64,000 bases of DNA from Chitinophaga sp. (GTDB lineage Bacteria > Bacteroidota > Bacteroidia > Chitinophagales > Chitinophagaceae). A program made the position numbers and the translations under genes. The notes beneath the pieces were generated by a model. It saw only the letters and a list, made by a program, of their open reading frames with translations. It had not been told where the DNA came from and ran no database searches. Below, one piece after another: positions 16,018 to 24,382 of this stretch. Location of the stretch: contig NZ_JAGHZS010000005.1 in the NCBI RefSeq assembly GCF_017745275.1, forward strand, positions 372,001-436,000, written 5' to 3'. Position 1 is the stretch's first letter; each line of letters starts with the position of its first letter.

Positions 16018-16091
16018 TCGGGATGACTGGATTCGAACCAGCGGCCTCTTCGTCCCGAACGAAGCGCGCTACCGGGCTGCGCTACATCCCG
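16018..16091 (-). tRNA. tRNA-Pro (anticodon CGG)
   Basis: Seventy-four bases without an encoded CCA. The acceptor stem CGGGATG/CATCCCG pairs perfectly with discriminator A. The anticodon arm is CTTCG-TTCGGGA-CGAAG, giving anticodon CGG (codon CCG, proline). The T arm CTGG-TTCGAAT-CCAG is standard. The gene lies just left of the 3' end of the aminotransferase gene. Its 3' end is repeated three times to the left. Confidence 0.95.
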
Positions 16092-16155
16092 TTATTATCG
16101 TAATATAATAAATTTCACACAAACTCACTTATACCGTTAAAAAAGCTCAGTTGTT

Positions 16156-17241
16156 TTACCGGAAGGCATTCAACACGTCTATCACATGTAAAATATCTTC
16201 TTCGGTATGAATAAAGGAGCAGGGGAGGCTTAAAGTAGCCTGGTGGATATTGGCTGCAATTGGATAATCATACCGGGTAAGATGCCCCTTTAGTGCTAAT
16301 TGATCTGCAGGCGCTACCGGGTAATGTATTTCACTACCGATACCATTTCCGGCGAGGTATTTTTTCAGCCTGTCCCGCTCGGGGTGCAGGATATTATAGA
16401 TGTGATAAACGTGATAGTAATCGGGATGCACTGCCGGCTTAATAAATGCCTCGCTTAATTTGGCGGTGTAAATCGCTGCCAGCTTTCTTTTATGTGCATT
16501 GATTTCATTAAGGTGTGGGAGTTTAACCCGCAGAAAGGCGGCCTGGAGTTCATCGAGCCTGGAATTGTGTCCAACGATGCTATTGTAGTATTTTTTCTCT
16601 GATCCGTAGTTCCTGAGTTTTTTAAGCGTCAAATAGTCCTCGGCTGATTTACAGATAACAGCGCCTGCATCACCAAGGGCGCCCAGGTTTTTGGTAGGAT
16701 AGAAGCTAAAGGCTCCGAAATCACCAAAAGTTCCGGCCAGCTTATTTTTATAGGTGGCACCATGTGCCTGGGCACAATCTTCGATTAACTTTAGTCCATG
16801 CTCCCTGGTAATGTCCATTATAGGATCCATATCACAGCATTGGCCGTACAAATGAACTACGATAATGGCTACTGTTTTAGGAGTGATGGCAGCGCGTATG
16901 GATACGGGATCTATGTTATAGGTACGGGCATCCGGTTCTGCCAGTACCGGTACCAAACCACATTGTATAATAGCGAGAATGGTGGCAATGTAAGTGTTGG
17001 AGGGGACTATCACTTCATCGCCCTGCTTAAAGCCGCAACATTGCAGTGAAAGTATTAAGGCATCAAGCCCGTTAGCTACTCCAACAACATATTGTTCCTG
17101 GTGGTAGCTCGCAAATTCCTGTTCAAACAGCGCCACTTCTTCTCCCAAAATATACCAACCTTTCTCCAGGAACTGGGAGAACTTCTCTTTAAATGCTTCT
17201 TCGAAAGGGCGATTCAGTATTTTAAGATCTTCATAGATCAT
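16156..17241 (-). CDS. DegT/DnrJ/EryC1/StrS family sugar aminotransferase
   Basis: A PLP-dependent aminotransferase of about 361 residues that adds an amino group to a nucleotide-linked keto sugar. Motifs in order: GVANGLDALILSL near residue 65, the loop VIVPSNTYIATILAI, IEDCAQAHGATYKNK (the Asp binds the PLP pyridine), and SFYPTKNLGALGDAGAV, with Lys forming the Schiff base. I chose the ATG of MIYEDLKIL (17241), which overlaps the upstream gene by 11 bases; two in-frame ATGs further upstream would lengthen it. With the ketoisomerase upstream it fits the FdtB/QdtB step to a dTDP-3-amino-3,6-dideoxyhexose. The third gene of the operon is a GT14 transferase. Confidence 0.9.
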   Translation of the reverse strand: MIYEDLKILNRPFEEAFKEKFSQFLEKGWYILGEEVALFEQEFASYHQEQYVVGVANGLDALILSLQCCGFKQGDEVIVPSNTYIATILAIIQCGLVPVLAEPDARTYNIDPVSIRAAITPKTVAIIVVHLYGQCCDMDPIMDITREHGLKLIEDCAQAHGATYKNKLAGTFGDFGAFSFYPTKNLGALGDAGAVICKSAEDYLTLKKLRNYGSEKKYYNSIVGHNSRLDELQAAFLRVKLPHLNEINAHKRKLAAIYTAKLSEAFIKPAVHPDYYHVYHIYNILHPERDRLKKYLAGNGIGSEIHYPVAPADQLALKGHLTRYDYPIAANIHQATLSLPCSFIHTEEDILHVIDVLNAFR

Positions 17242-17602
17242 TATATGGCTCATATATATAGTCTGTAGGATCAAATGCAGTAGAGGCTAATACCAGCAGA
17301 ATAGCATCTGCAGAGAAATTGTGCATCACATGCCAATCTTCGGGCAGTAATAACAAGCATTTTTCGGGGGAATCCAGGTGATAAACTTCCTTTATCCTAT
17401 TATTGTTGGTAGTAACAGTACAGGCACCCTGAATACAAATGGCTGCCTGATAGGTTTCATGGTGCCGGTGCCCACCGCGGTCTGAATTGTCAACGCCGTA
17501 TATATAAAACAGCCTTTTGATTTCAAAAGGAATAATATCATCAAGTACAGTGAGTGAACCCCTGCTATCACTAAATGTTTTTACGTCAATTAAGGTCGCC
17601 AT
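17231..17602 (-). CDS. FdtA/QdtA-type cupin: dTDP-6-deoxy-4-keto-sugar 3,4-ketoisomerase
   Basis: A 123-residue single-domain cupin of the WxcM/FdtA family, which moves the keto group of dTDP-4-keto-6-deoxyglucose from C4 to C3. The motif RGGHRHHETYQAAICIQG holds the catalytic His pair of the family, and LFYIYGVDNSDRGGHRH is the usual lead-in. PEDWHVMHNFSADAILLVLA near the C-terminus is also typical. The length matches relatives. The ATG abuts the stop codon of the GT14 gene with no gap, and its own end overlaps the aminotransferase gene, so the three are one operon. Whether the product is the galacto (FdtA) or gluco (QdtA) epimer cannot be judged by eye. Confidence 0.88.
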   Translation of the reverse strand: MATLIDVKTFSDSRGSLTVLDDIIPFEIKRLFYIYGVDNSDRGGHRHHETYQAAICIQGACTVTTNNNRIKEVYHLDSPEKCLLLLPEDWHVMHNFSADAILLVLASTAFDPTDYIYEPYNDL

Positions 17603-18445
17603 TTAAACTATATGTTTGTCAATAATATCAAGTATTTGCGGGTGCTGCCGGATATCGAATTTTCTCGCGAACAGCATGCTGGAGTGAATAAGATTTTCGG
17701 CATCGCCTTCATCTAATATCTTTGGGCTAGACCCTCCGGCAGACCAATCAATATAGCGATAATTGTTGTTAATTATCCGGTTTTTATAGGCGGAGTTTAA
17801 AAGAATGGTTTGGAATACCACTTCATCGCTACCCCAACAAAATTTAAAGAAACGCTTCAGGGTCCGGTCATTACTGACTTTGTTCACTACATACATGGCT
17901 GCCTCGGGGCTTAGCATCCAGAACATCGACTGGCCATAAGGATGCATCCCATAAGGTAGCTTTCTTTTGGGCAAAATTTTATTAACCAGGTATTCGATGG
18001 CATATTTCCCGGTAAACTGGTAATTGGAAAGATAGTACCGCTCCATTCTAATCATGCCCTCTGTCCAGTCGTTTGCTATATCGCGATAACTTAAAAATTC
18101 CTTCCCCTTGTTTCCTAAAAAGAAATCGTGGATAAATGATGCTGATTTGATGGGATAGTCCTGGCCGCTGAGGAAGTTGATAAAGTCATATGAAATCCCC
18201 GTAGCTACAATCTCTTTAATGCATTCAAAAGTGGCCAGTACAGTATCGAATCCAGCCCATTTGACATCTGTCCGTTTGTTGATAAAGTAAACATTGGGGA
18301 GTTCCTTTAAAAATAAATGTGGACCAATATCACATTTCTTATCTACATGGATATAAAAATCAAAATCTTCATGAAACAGTCTATTAATCATCCTTTCCGT
18401 TTGTCCGGGATCTGTATATGTAAGAATAAGATGAGCTATACGCAT
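17603..18445 (-). CDS. Core-2/I-branching beta-1,6-N-acetylglucosaminyltransferase family (GT14)
   Basis: A 280-residue cytosolic or membrane-associated glycosyltransferase. The start MRIAHLILTYTDP, then FYIHVDKKCDIGP, ISYDFINFLSGQDYPIKSA and FFKFCWGSDEVVFQTIL are the recognised order in the bacterial GT14/branch family; the SGQDYP stretch is the sugar-nucleotide site and SDEVVFQT the acceptor side. It is the first gene of a three-gene operon that also makes an amino-deoxy sugar, which suggests a cell-surface glycan. A perfect 14-base palindrome lies 52 bases ahead of the start. Confidence 0.86.
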   Translation of the reverse strand: MRIAHLILTYTDPGQTERMINRLFHEDFDFYIHVDKKCDIGPHLFLKELPNVYFINKRTDVKWAGFDTVLATFECIKEIVATGISYDFINFLSGQDYPIKSASFIHDFFLGNKGKEFLSYRDIANDWTEGMIRMERYYLSNYQFTGKYAIEYLVNKILPKRKLPYGMHPYGQSMFWMLSPEAAMYVVNKVSNDRTLKRFFKFCWGSDEVVFQTILLNSAYKNRIINNNYRYIDWSAGGSSPKILDEGDAENLIHSSMLFARKFDIRQHPQILDIIDKHIV

Positions 18446-18496
18446 ATTCCTGGCTGGCTTAATGACACCAATATAATTTCCAATGGCTGTTGATAT

Positions 18497-18510
18497 CCAA
18501 TAGCTATTGG
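18497..18510. promoter_or_regulatory. Perfect palindrome upstream of the glycan operon
   Basis: CCAATAGCTATTGG, a 14-base perfect palindrome 52 bases before the GT14 start and 252 bases before the divergent DUF4242 gene. It may be an operator, but with no second copy seen this is weak. The 317-base intergenic gap also contains a -7-like box TATCTTTG (18643-18650) on the plus strand without a matching -33 box; nothing else was seen. Confidence 0.3.
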
Positions 18511-18761
18511 GCGTTAAATATAATGGATAATGTTGAAAGATAGTAGCAGATAGGAGATCCCGCCCTTCAAAAGGTTAACAGGACGGTGGTTTAAACAGAA
18601 AAGCCTTTGCCTGGCATGAAGGCGTCTTTTCAAATAATTGTTTATCTTTGGGTATATATTTTCTACTACTTCTTTGGCTTCCCCCAAAGCGCCAACCCCT
18701 ATAAAAGCCCCGTAATAAGCAGGTTTTAACAGTCATGGTATAAAAAATTAAATCTTACATT

Positions 18762-19034
18762 ATGCCTAAGTATGTTATCGAACGCGAAATTCCCGGTGCG
18801 GGAAAGTTATCAGGAGAGCAATTGAAAGCAATCTCACAAACTTCTTGTGGCGTCCTGAGAAATATGGGCCCGCAAATTCAATGGGTACATAGTTATGTGA
18901 CAGGAGACAAGATTTATTGTGTTTATATCGCACCAAATGAAGAAATGATTCGTGAGCACGCAAAGCAAGGAGGATTCCCGGCCAACGTTATCAACGAAGT
19001 AGCTAACATTATTGATCCTGCCACAGCAGAGTAA
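18762..19034 (+). CDS. DUF4242 domain protein
   Basis: A 90-residue protein of the DUF4242 family (ferredoxin-like fold; one Streptomyces relative, SCO4226, binds nickel). The family signature is clear: MPKYVIEREIPGAGKLS at the start, WVHSYVTGDKIYCVYIAPN in the middle and IREHAKQGGFPANVINEV at the end. Full length, no signal peptide. It stands alone, with a T-rich 260-base leader on the left. The metal role in this organism is not known. Confidence 0.85.
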   Translation: MPKYVIEREIPGAGKLSGEQLKAISQTSCGVLRNMGPQIQWVHSYVTGDKIYCVYIAPNEEMIREHAKQGGFPANVINEVANIIDPATAE

Positions 19035-19155
19035 AACAGATAAACACCTTTACAGCACTGCCATGTTTATAAAGGGAACGCCTGTAATCATCATATTTAC
19101 CGGCGTTGAAGGCGGTTTTGTGTGGCTTCATCCGGTTTAAAAAAGCCGGGTACGA

Positions 19156-19689
19156 TCAGCGCGAATGCGCATTTTTAGCGAACAACGCTGCATACATAGT
19201 GCCTGACTGATACACAGACGGCCTTTCCCCCAGTTTAACCGCCATCGTGAACCCTGCCTGGTGAAACAGTGTTTTCAGTGCATTAAAGGGCACCGGGTAA
19301 GGTACCCATGGATTGGCCCTGGTGGTTTCATATTCTACCATTAAAAAGAAGCTTTTCTCCTGCAGATGTGGTTTTATTCTCTCAATAAAAGCAGGCTTGT
19401 CGGCTACATAATGAATGGAGTTAGCCATGAGAATGCCAGTGAGGGCGGATACCGGTAAGTCGTCTTTCACGAAATCCACTTGCATTGGTTGAATAACAAC
19501 CTGGTGCGGATTCGGTAAGGGCGATAAAGAAGGTTTGTCTTTGTCTAACGCATAAATAATACTGCCGGTGTCCAGGTAATGAGCCAGGGCATAGGTAAAT
19601 AATCCGCTGCCACATCCCAGGTCTGCCCAGTTGCCGGTAGCAGGAATCACGTTGTTTTTAATGAGGGCAATAGCATCTGCTACATGCAT
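19156..19689 (-). CDS. Class I SAM-dependent methyltransferase
   Basis: A 177-residue methyltransferase, short but with the main motifs: motif I WADLGCGSGLFTYAL near residue 22 (SAM-binding Gly loop), the acidic end of strand 2 at IIYALDKDK, and the following strands VVIQPMQVDFV and LTGILMANSIHYV. It overlaps the end of the upstream GlxA-type regulator by ten bases, so the two are translationally coupled. The acceptor is unknown; a small-molecule substrate sensed by the regulator is likely. It is about 30 residues shorter than the usual class I fold, missing mostly N-terminal helices. Confidence 0.82.
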   Translation of the reverse strand: MHVADAIALIKNNVIPATGNWADLGCGSGLFTYALAHYLDTGSIIYALDKDKPSLSPLPNPHQVVIQPMQVDFVKDDLPVSALTGILMANSIHYVADKPAFIERIKPHLQEKSFFLMVEYETTRANPWVPYPVPFNALKTLFHQAGFTMAVKLGERPSVYQSGTMYAALFAKNAHSR

Positions 19690-20666
19690 GACATCTCAGC
19701 CGTTGTTTTATGAAACTTTTCTTTATAGTCAAGTGGGGATAGGCCGGTTATTTTTTTGAATACTTCCCGGAATGCTTTTTCATCGGAGTAGCCCACATCA
19801 ATCATTACTTCCAGGACGCTTTTATTACTTTTTTCCAGCGTACTTTTGGCTACTTCTACTTTTACCCGCTGCAGGTATTCAACAGGAGTGTTACCGGTAG
19901 CTTTGATAAATCGCCGGTCAAAATTTCGCCGGCTGGTGGCCAGTTTGGAGGCCAGTTGCTCAAAGGAAATTCTTTCTCCCAGGTTTTCTTCAATGTATGT
20001 TTGGGCCTGGGTAATTAATTCATCGCCATGGTTTTTCTGCACCTGGAAAATCCGGAAAGGCGACTGGGAAGAACGTTCTATATCAATCTGAAATATTTTT
20101 GAGCAGTAAATGGCGGTCGCCCGGTCGAAATATATTTCCACCAGGTAAAGGATCAGGTTCAGAAACGAATAGCCACCACCGTTAGTATATATCCTTTGTT
20201 CAGCAGTAATAAGATGATCCGGTTGCAGCTGTACGTTGGGAAACAGTTGGCTGAAGTTGGCGGATAACCGCCAGTGGGTAGCACAGCTTTTGCCATCCAG
20301 CAGGCCGGTAGAGGCAAGCAGGAATGCGCCGGAACACATGCTGGCAATTTCGGCACCACCTTTATATTGCGTTTTGATCCAGTTAATCAGCGGCCCGTTT
20401 TTTTGTATCAGCTCATCATCGTAATCTACAGAGGGAATAATGAGTAAATCGGTTTTGTGGATGTCGCCCAGGTGGCTGGGGCGCACAGAAAAAAAGCCAT
20501 GATCTACTTTCAGTTCCTTCACAAATCCGGCGATGTGTATTTCCATGAGCGGAGGATTCCCCATAGCCTGCCAATAGGCATGAGCACCCTTCAGTATCTC
20601 AAAAGAGCCGGTAATACTACTTAGGTTGATGTCGCCGGAAGGAACTACGATGGTAACGTGTTTCAT
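19680..20666 (-). CDS. GlxA family regulator (DJ-1/PfpI domain plus AraC HTH)
   Basis: A 328-residue regulator. The N-terminal ~190 residues are a DJ-1/PfpI glutamine-amidotransferase-like domain (VTIVVPSGDINLSSITG, LLIIPSV, then IASMCSGAFLLASTGLLDGK with the elbow cysteine, and CATHWRLSANF). The C-terminal ~100 residues are an AraC domain (LASKLATSRRNFDRRFIKAT, then VLEVMIDVGYSDEKAFREVF, ITGLSPLDYKEKF). The length is standard. It heads an operon with a methyltransferase. The elbow cysteine is present, as in many members, but such domains normally sense rather than catalyse. Confidence 0.9.
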   Translation of the reverse strand: MKHVTIVVPSGDINLSSITGSFEILKGAHAYWQAMGNPPLMEIHIAGFVKELKVDHGFFSVRPSHLGDIHKTDLLIIPSVDYDDELIQKNGPLINWIKTQYKGGAEIASMCSGAFLLASTGLLDGKSCATHWRLSANFSQLFPNVQLQPDHLITAEQRIYTNGGGYSFLNLILYLVEIYFDRATAIYCSKIFQIDIERSSQSPFRIFQVQKNHGDELITQAQTYIEENLGERISFEQLASKLATSRRNFDRRFIKATGNTPVEYLQRVKVEVAKSTLEKSNKSVLEVMIDVGYSDEKAFREVFKKITGLSPLDYKEKFHKTTAEMSCM

Positions 20667-20760
20667 GGATAATCTTTTGATAAAGATACACTTTTATAAT
20701 GTCCAGAATGACCCGGAGTGGTCTTTATTTTGTATGTCGTCAGGCGCCGCTTATACAAGA

Positions 20761-21015
20761 TTAATTCAGGCCAATCGCATCTGACAACTGCTGCTCCAAC
20801 TGCAGGTAAGCCGGCGGACAAATATTCCGGTCAGTAATTTTGAAATTGATGCCATCATTGGCCTGCATGTGAAAACGTAGCTGCGCATTATTGTAAGGCG
20901 CATACACCTGGTACAGCTGCTTTTCACGGATATTTACCGGGTGCATGTCAAACGTTATTTCCTGGTCTTCCACCTGTGTGGTGAAAGTGAATTTCTTTAT
21001 TACGGGTATCGCCAT
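20761..21015 (-). CDS. Small hypothetical protein
   Basis: An 84-residue protein, basic at the start (MAIPVIKKFTF) and probably all-beta followed by one helix (YLQLEQQLSDAIGLN). No signal peptide and no recognised domain. It lies between the GlxA regulator and a divergent serine hydrolase. It resembles small uncharacterised proteins common in Chitinophagaceae, but I cannot name a family. Confidence 0.5.
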   Translation of the reverse strand: MAIPVIKKFTFTTQVEDQEITFDMHPVNIREKQLYQVYAPYNNAQLRFHMQANDGINFKITDRNICPPAYLQLEQQLSDAIGLN

Positions 21016-21157
21016 CGTTGTTTGTACTAAAGTTGGAGCGCGAAGGTCCGGTATTAAAACAGGAATTGCAAATTTGATCCATCATCACAAAATATCTGTG
21101 GGCATACTTGTGCAAGTCGCTTATTTACCGTAAACTTATTGGGTAATAACTAACCCG

Positions 21158-22966
21158 ATGAGCATCTCTTTTGTACGCGCGGGCCTCAGCGCTTTTTGTT
21201 GTGTAGGTATCATGTCCCTGGCCAATGCCCAATCCCCGGCCCAGAAACTGGAAAAAATAGACGCCGCCTTGTCAGATATCCTGAAAGAGGAACATGGCGC
21301 TGGCTTTGCCATTGCGGTGGTAGAAAAAAATAAGGTCGTGTTTACGAAAGGCTTTGGCTATCGCGATGTAGCCGGTAAACTGCCGGTCACCCCGCACACA
21401 CAGTTTGCCATTGGCTCCTGTACCAAAGCATTTACCAGCGCATTGCTGGGCAATTTGCGCAAAGACGGAAAAGTAGATTTTGATAAACCGGCTACTACTT
21501 ATTTACCGGCGCTCGACTTTTCAGACCCCACCCTGAACTACCAGGTAACCCTGCGCGATATGATGTGCCATAGAACCGGCTTTTCCCGGTACGACCTGGC
21601 CTGGTACTTTTTTAATACCAGTTCCCGCGATACCCTGCTGCAACGCATGCACTACATGAAACCTACCGCGCCACTACGTAGCCGCTGGCAGTATAACAAC
21701 TTCATGTTTATGGTGCAGGGTATGGTAGCGGAACGACTTACCGGCCAATCCTGGGAACAAAATATTAACAGCCAGATTTTTCAACCGTTGGGCATGAGTG
21801 AATCGTCTATCGGTACCGTGGCACTGGCGGCAGCGCCGGAGCCATCACTGGGGTATACAACAGACAACAACAATAAGGGCGTTGTCACCATTAAACTACA
21901 AAAGTATCATCCTATCATCGCGATGGGCCCTGCCGGCGCCATCAACAGCACCGCCACAGATATGGCCAAATGGCTTATTACCTGGGTCAATGGCGGCAGG
22001 TACGCACAGAAAGAGGTGCTGGCAGCGGATTATGTAAAAGAAGCCATTTCCTCGCAAATGATCATGGATGCCAGCGCCCCCAACCCGGAAACGCCGTTTG
22101 TACAATTTGGCAACTATGGCTTCGGCTGGATGCTGTATGCTTACCGCGGCCATTACCGCGTGGAACACGGCGGAAATGTAGATGGGTTTACCGCGCTGAC
22201 TACCTTTTATCCTATAGATAGTATCGGCATTGTGGTGCTCAGTAACCAGGGCAATTCCCGGATTCCATCCAGGGTAATAAATGCGGTATCAGACCAGCTC
22301 TTTGGCGTTACTACCCCCGCTAAAAAGAAAGGCAAGCCGGTAGAAGATACCAGCAAACCCTATGTAGATCCCAATTTTAAAGCGCATCCAACCACCCATC
22401 CTATACAAGCTTTCACGGGTGTGTTCCGCAATAATGCCTTCGGCGACCTGAATATCTATCAGAAAGGAGATTCCTTATTTGCAGGACTGCCGGATTTTAC
22501 CTGGCACCTGTATCATGAAGACTACAACATTTATTCTCCCTACGATGCCGCTGATACCGTGGTTGACAGGAGCGAAAAGTCAAACATGCGCCTGCAGTTT
22601 TTGATGAATGCTACGGGAGATATTGACCGCCTGAGTTTCACGTATGATCCGTCCGGTGATCCGGTGATCTTCGACAAGCAATTGCCTAAAGTAGAGATAG
22701 ACGCGGCAGCTTACGCAAAACTCGCCGGCGTTTACCGTATCACCGGTACCGCCATCACCATCAGGTTATCGGATGCCAAAGAGTTGCAGATGGACGTGCC
22801 GGGGCAACCTGTTTATATACTGGAAGCCATTGATAAGGATATGTTCAGCCTGAAAGGAATAAAAGGATATAAGGTGCAATTTGTCAGGGATGACAAAGGA
22901 GATATTATTGGGTTGATATCTATTCAGCCTAACGGGAGTTTCCGGGCGCTAAAAGATAAGCAGTAG
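21158..22966 (+). CDS. Exported serine hydrolase (class C beta-lactamase family, DUF3471 tail)
   Basis: A 602-residue periplasmic hydrolase of the AmpC/penicillin-binding-protein superfamily. A signal peptide (RAGLSAFCCVGIMSLANA) is followed by the beta-lactamase domain: catalytic Ser87 and Lys90 in the S-x-x-K motif (GSCTK), Tyr179 and Asn181 in YNN, and the third motif HGG in VEHGGNVDGF. The C-terminal ~170 residues contain two DUF3471-like beta segments (FTGVFRNNAFGDLNIYQKGD and LAGVYRITGTAITIRL). Most such Bacteroidota proteins act on unknown D-amino-acid esters or peptides; resistance activity is not implied. A terminator hairpin is shared with the convergent gene. Confidence 0.9.
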   Translation: MSISFVRAGLSAFCCVGIMSLANAQSPAQKLEKIDAALSDILKEEHGAGFAIAVVEKNKVVFTKGFGYRDVAGKLPVTPHTQFAIGSCTKAFTSALLGNLRKDGKVDFDKPATTYLPALDFSDPTLNYQVTLRDMMCHRTGFSRYDLAWYFFNTSSRDTLLQRMHYMKPTAPLRSRWQYNNFMFMVQGMVAERLTGQSWEQNINSQIFQPLGMSESSIGTVALAAAPEPSLGYTTDNNNKGVVTIKLQKYHPIIAMGPAGAINSTATDMAKWLITWVNGGRYAQKEVLAADYVKEAISSQMIMDASAPNPETPFVQFGNYGFGWMLYAYRGHYRVEHGGNVDGFTALTTFYPIDSIGIVVLSNQGNSRIPSRVINAVSDQLFGVTTPAKKKGKPVEDTSKPYVDPNFKAHPTTHPIQAFTGVFRNNAFGDLNIYQKGDSLFAGLPDFTWHLYHEDYNIYSPYDAADTVVDRSEKSNMRLQFLMNATGDIDRLSFTYDPSGDPVIFDKQLPKVEIDAAAYAKLAGVYRITGTAITIRLSDAKELQMDVPGQPVYILEAIDKDMFSLKGIKGYKVQFVRDDKGDIIGLISIQPNGSFRALKDKQ

Positions 22967-22977
22967 CAACGTATATC

Positions 22978-23007
22978 GACAGTGGCTCCAACCCGGGCGC
23001 CACTGTC
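22978..23007. terminator. Bidirectional terminator between convergent genes
   Basis: A nine-pair stem (GACAGTGGC with GCCACTGTC) and a 12-base loop, 12 bases after the stop of the serine hydrolase and 12 bases before the stop of the leftward DUF4342 gene. The T run is weak on both sides. Confidence 0.6.
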
Positions 23008-23018
23008 AGTATGTAATA

Positions 23019-23297
23019 TTATTTAGCAGCAGTACCGTCCTCAGGCTGTTCCTCCTTCGGCGCTTCTCTCTCCACCACAATACTACACTCCCCAATCAGC
23101 GCTGCTACAGCACCTACGCCGGCCAGTACGGGTGCAAACAAAACACCCACCACTCCCAGGGTAAGTGGAAAAGACATTATTTCTTTCCCTTCTTTATCTG
23201 CAATACTGATTTTCCGGATATTACCTTCTGCTATCAGTTCTTTTACTTTTTTTACCAGGTTCTCACCATGGAGGGTAAACGTTTCTTTGGTTGTCAT
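23019..23297 (-). CDS. DUF4342 domain protein
   Basis: A 92-residue protein of the DUF4342 family. The N-terminal half (KVKELIAEGNIRKISIADKE) is the conserved part, followed by GKEIMSFPLTLGVVGVLFAPVLAGVGAVAALIG, split here into a strand (GKEIMSFPLTLGVVGV) and a hydrophobic helix (LFAPVLAGVGAVAALIG), then an acidic tail (EAPKEEQPEDG). The fold is likely membrane-associated. No function is known for the family. It is transcribed on its own strand, separate from the AraC gene downstream. Confidence 0.8.
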   Translation of the reverse strand: MTTKETFTLHGENLVKKVKELIAEGNIRKISIADKEGKEIMSFPLTLGVVGVLFAPVLAGVGAVAALIGECSIVVEREAPKEEQPEDGTAAK

Positions 23298-23398
23298 AAC
23301 AAGGTATACTTTGACGTTAAGGTATCGAAAATTGTGTAATAACCGTTGTATGATGGGGAGAAAATTTACAGGAGATAAATACCTTTACAAACCCGCTG

Positions 23399-24310
23399 TT
23401 AGTTAAATCGTTGCCGGAATTCCATCGGGGTCACACTGGTTTTCTGTTTAAATAATTTATTGAAAGATTGGGGATGCTCAAACCCCAGCTCATAGGCAAT
23501 TTCACCGACAGACAAATCAGTGGTGCTCAGTTTCTCCATGGCACGGTCGATGACCTTCTGATGAATGAGCTGTTGCGTATTTTGCCCTGTAAGCATTTTG
23601 AGCAGGCTACGCAGGTAAGTGGGCGACATATGCAACTGGTCTGAAATATACTGCACGGTAGGCAATCCTTTGCTGATCAGCGCTGCATCGTTGAAGTAAT
23701 CTTCCAGCAGTTTTTCCAGCTGTTCCAGTACATGGTGATTCGCTTTGTTCCGGGTAATAAACTGGCGTTGATAAAAACGATCCGAGTAATTCAGCAGTGT
23801 TTCCAGTTGAGAAATAATAATACCCTGACTGAACCGGTCGATGTTGGAATGATATTCCTGCTGGATATTATCAATGATCTGCCGGATTTTTAATTCTTCC
23901 TCTCCTGAAAGAAACAGGGCTTCATGTACCGAATAACCGAAAAATTCGTATTGCCTGATGGCCGCTGCCAGCGGCGTATTCCAGAGGAAGTCAGGGTGTA
24001 TCAGTAACATCCAGCCGGAAGGATTTTGATATCCTTCTTTCTTTTCGATCCGTAATACCTGTTTGGGTGCCATAAAAAACATGATGCCTTCATCAAAGTC
24101 ATAGTCCTGCTGCCCGTACTGGTATTTATAGTTCATCCCTCTTTTAATAGAGATATTGTAAAAATCGAAGATCAGGCTTTGTGCACCCAGTTCACCTGAT
24201 TGATCCATGTCATCGAAATTGATCACACTGATAAGTGGATGCTTGGGTTTGGGCAGTCCCCGCAATGCATGATATTCCGATATGGTTTTGATGTGGAGCG
24301 GTGTAGTCAT
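23399..24310 (-). CDS. AraC family transcriptional regulator
   Basis: A 303-residue regulator with an AraC-type cupin arm (VINFDDMDQSGELGAQSLIF, then DFDEGIMFFMAPKQVL) and the C-terminal HTH pair (QYISDQLHMSPTYLRSLLKM, LSVGEIAYELGFEHPQSFNK, LFKQKTSVTPMEFRQRF). The length is usual. The gene lies 72 bases downstream of an SDR/epimerase gene on the same strand; in many relatives this type of regulator controls just such an oxidoreductase. Confidence 0.88.
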   Translation of the reverse strand: MTTPLHIKTISEYHALRGLPKPKHPLISVINFDDMDQSGELGAQSLIFDFYNISIKRGMNYKYQYGQQDYDFDEGIMFFMAPKQVLRIEKKEGYQNPSGWMLLIHPDFLWNTPLAAAIRQYEFFGYSVHEALFLSGEEELKIRQIIDNIQQEYHSNIDRFSQGIIISQLETLLNYSDRFYQRQFITRNKANHHVLEQLEKLLEDYFNDAALISKGLPTVQYISDQLHMSPTYLRSLLKMLTGQNTQQLIHQKVIDRAMEKLSTTDLSVGEIAYELGFEHPQSFNKLFKQKTSVTPMEFRQRFN

Positions 24311-24382
24311 GGTAACATCAGTTAATCAACCACGCGGTGGCAATACAGGAGGTATCGCCGCCGCGTGGTAAATGTACGTGTT

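Noticed and set aside
21158..22966. Antibiotic-resistance beta-lactamase
   Set aside because: Although the S-x-x-K, YNN and HGG motifs are present, size and C-terminal DUF3471-like domains place it with general serine hydrolases.
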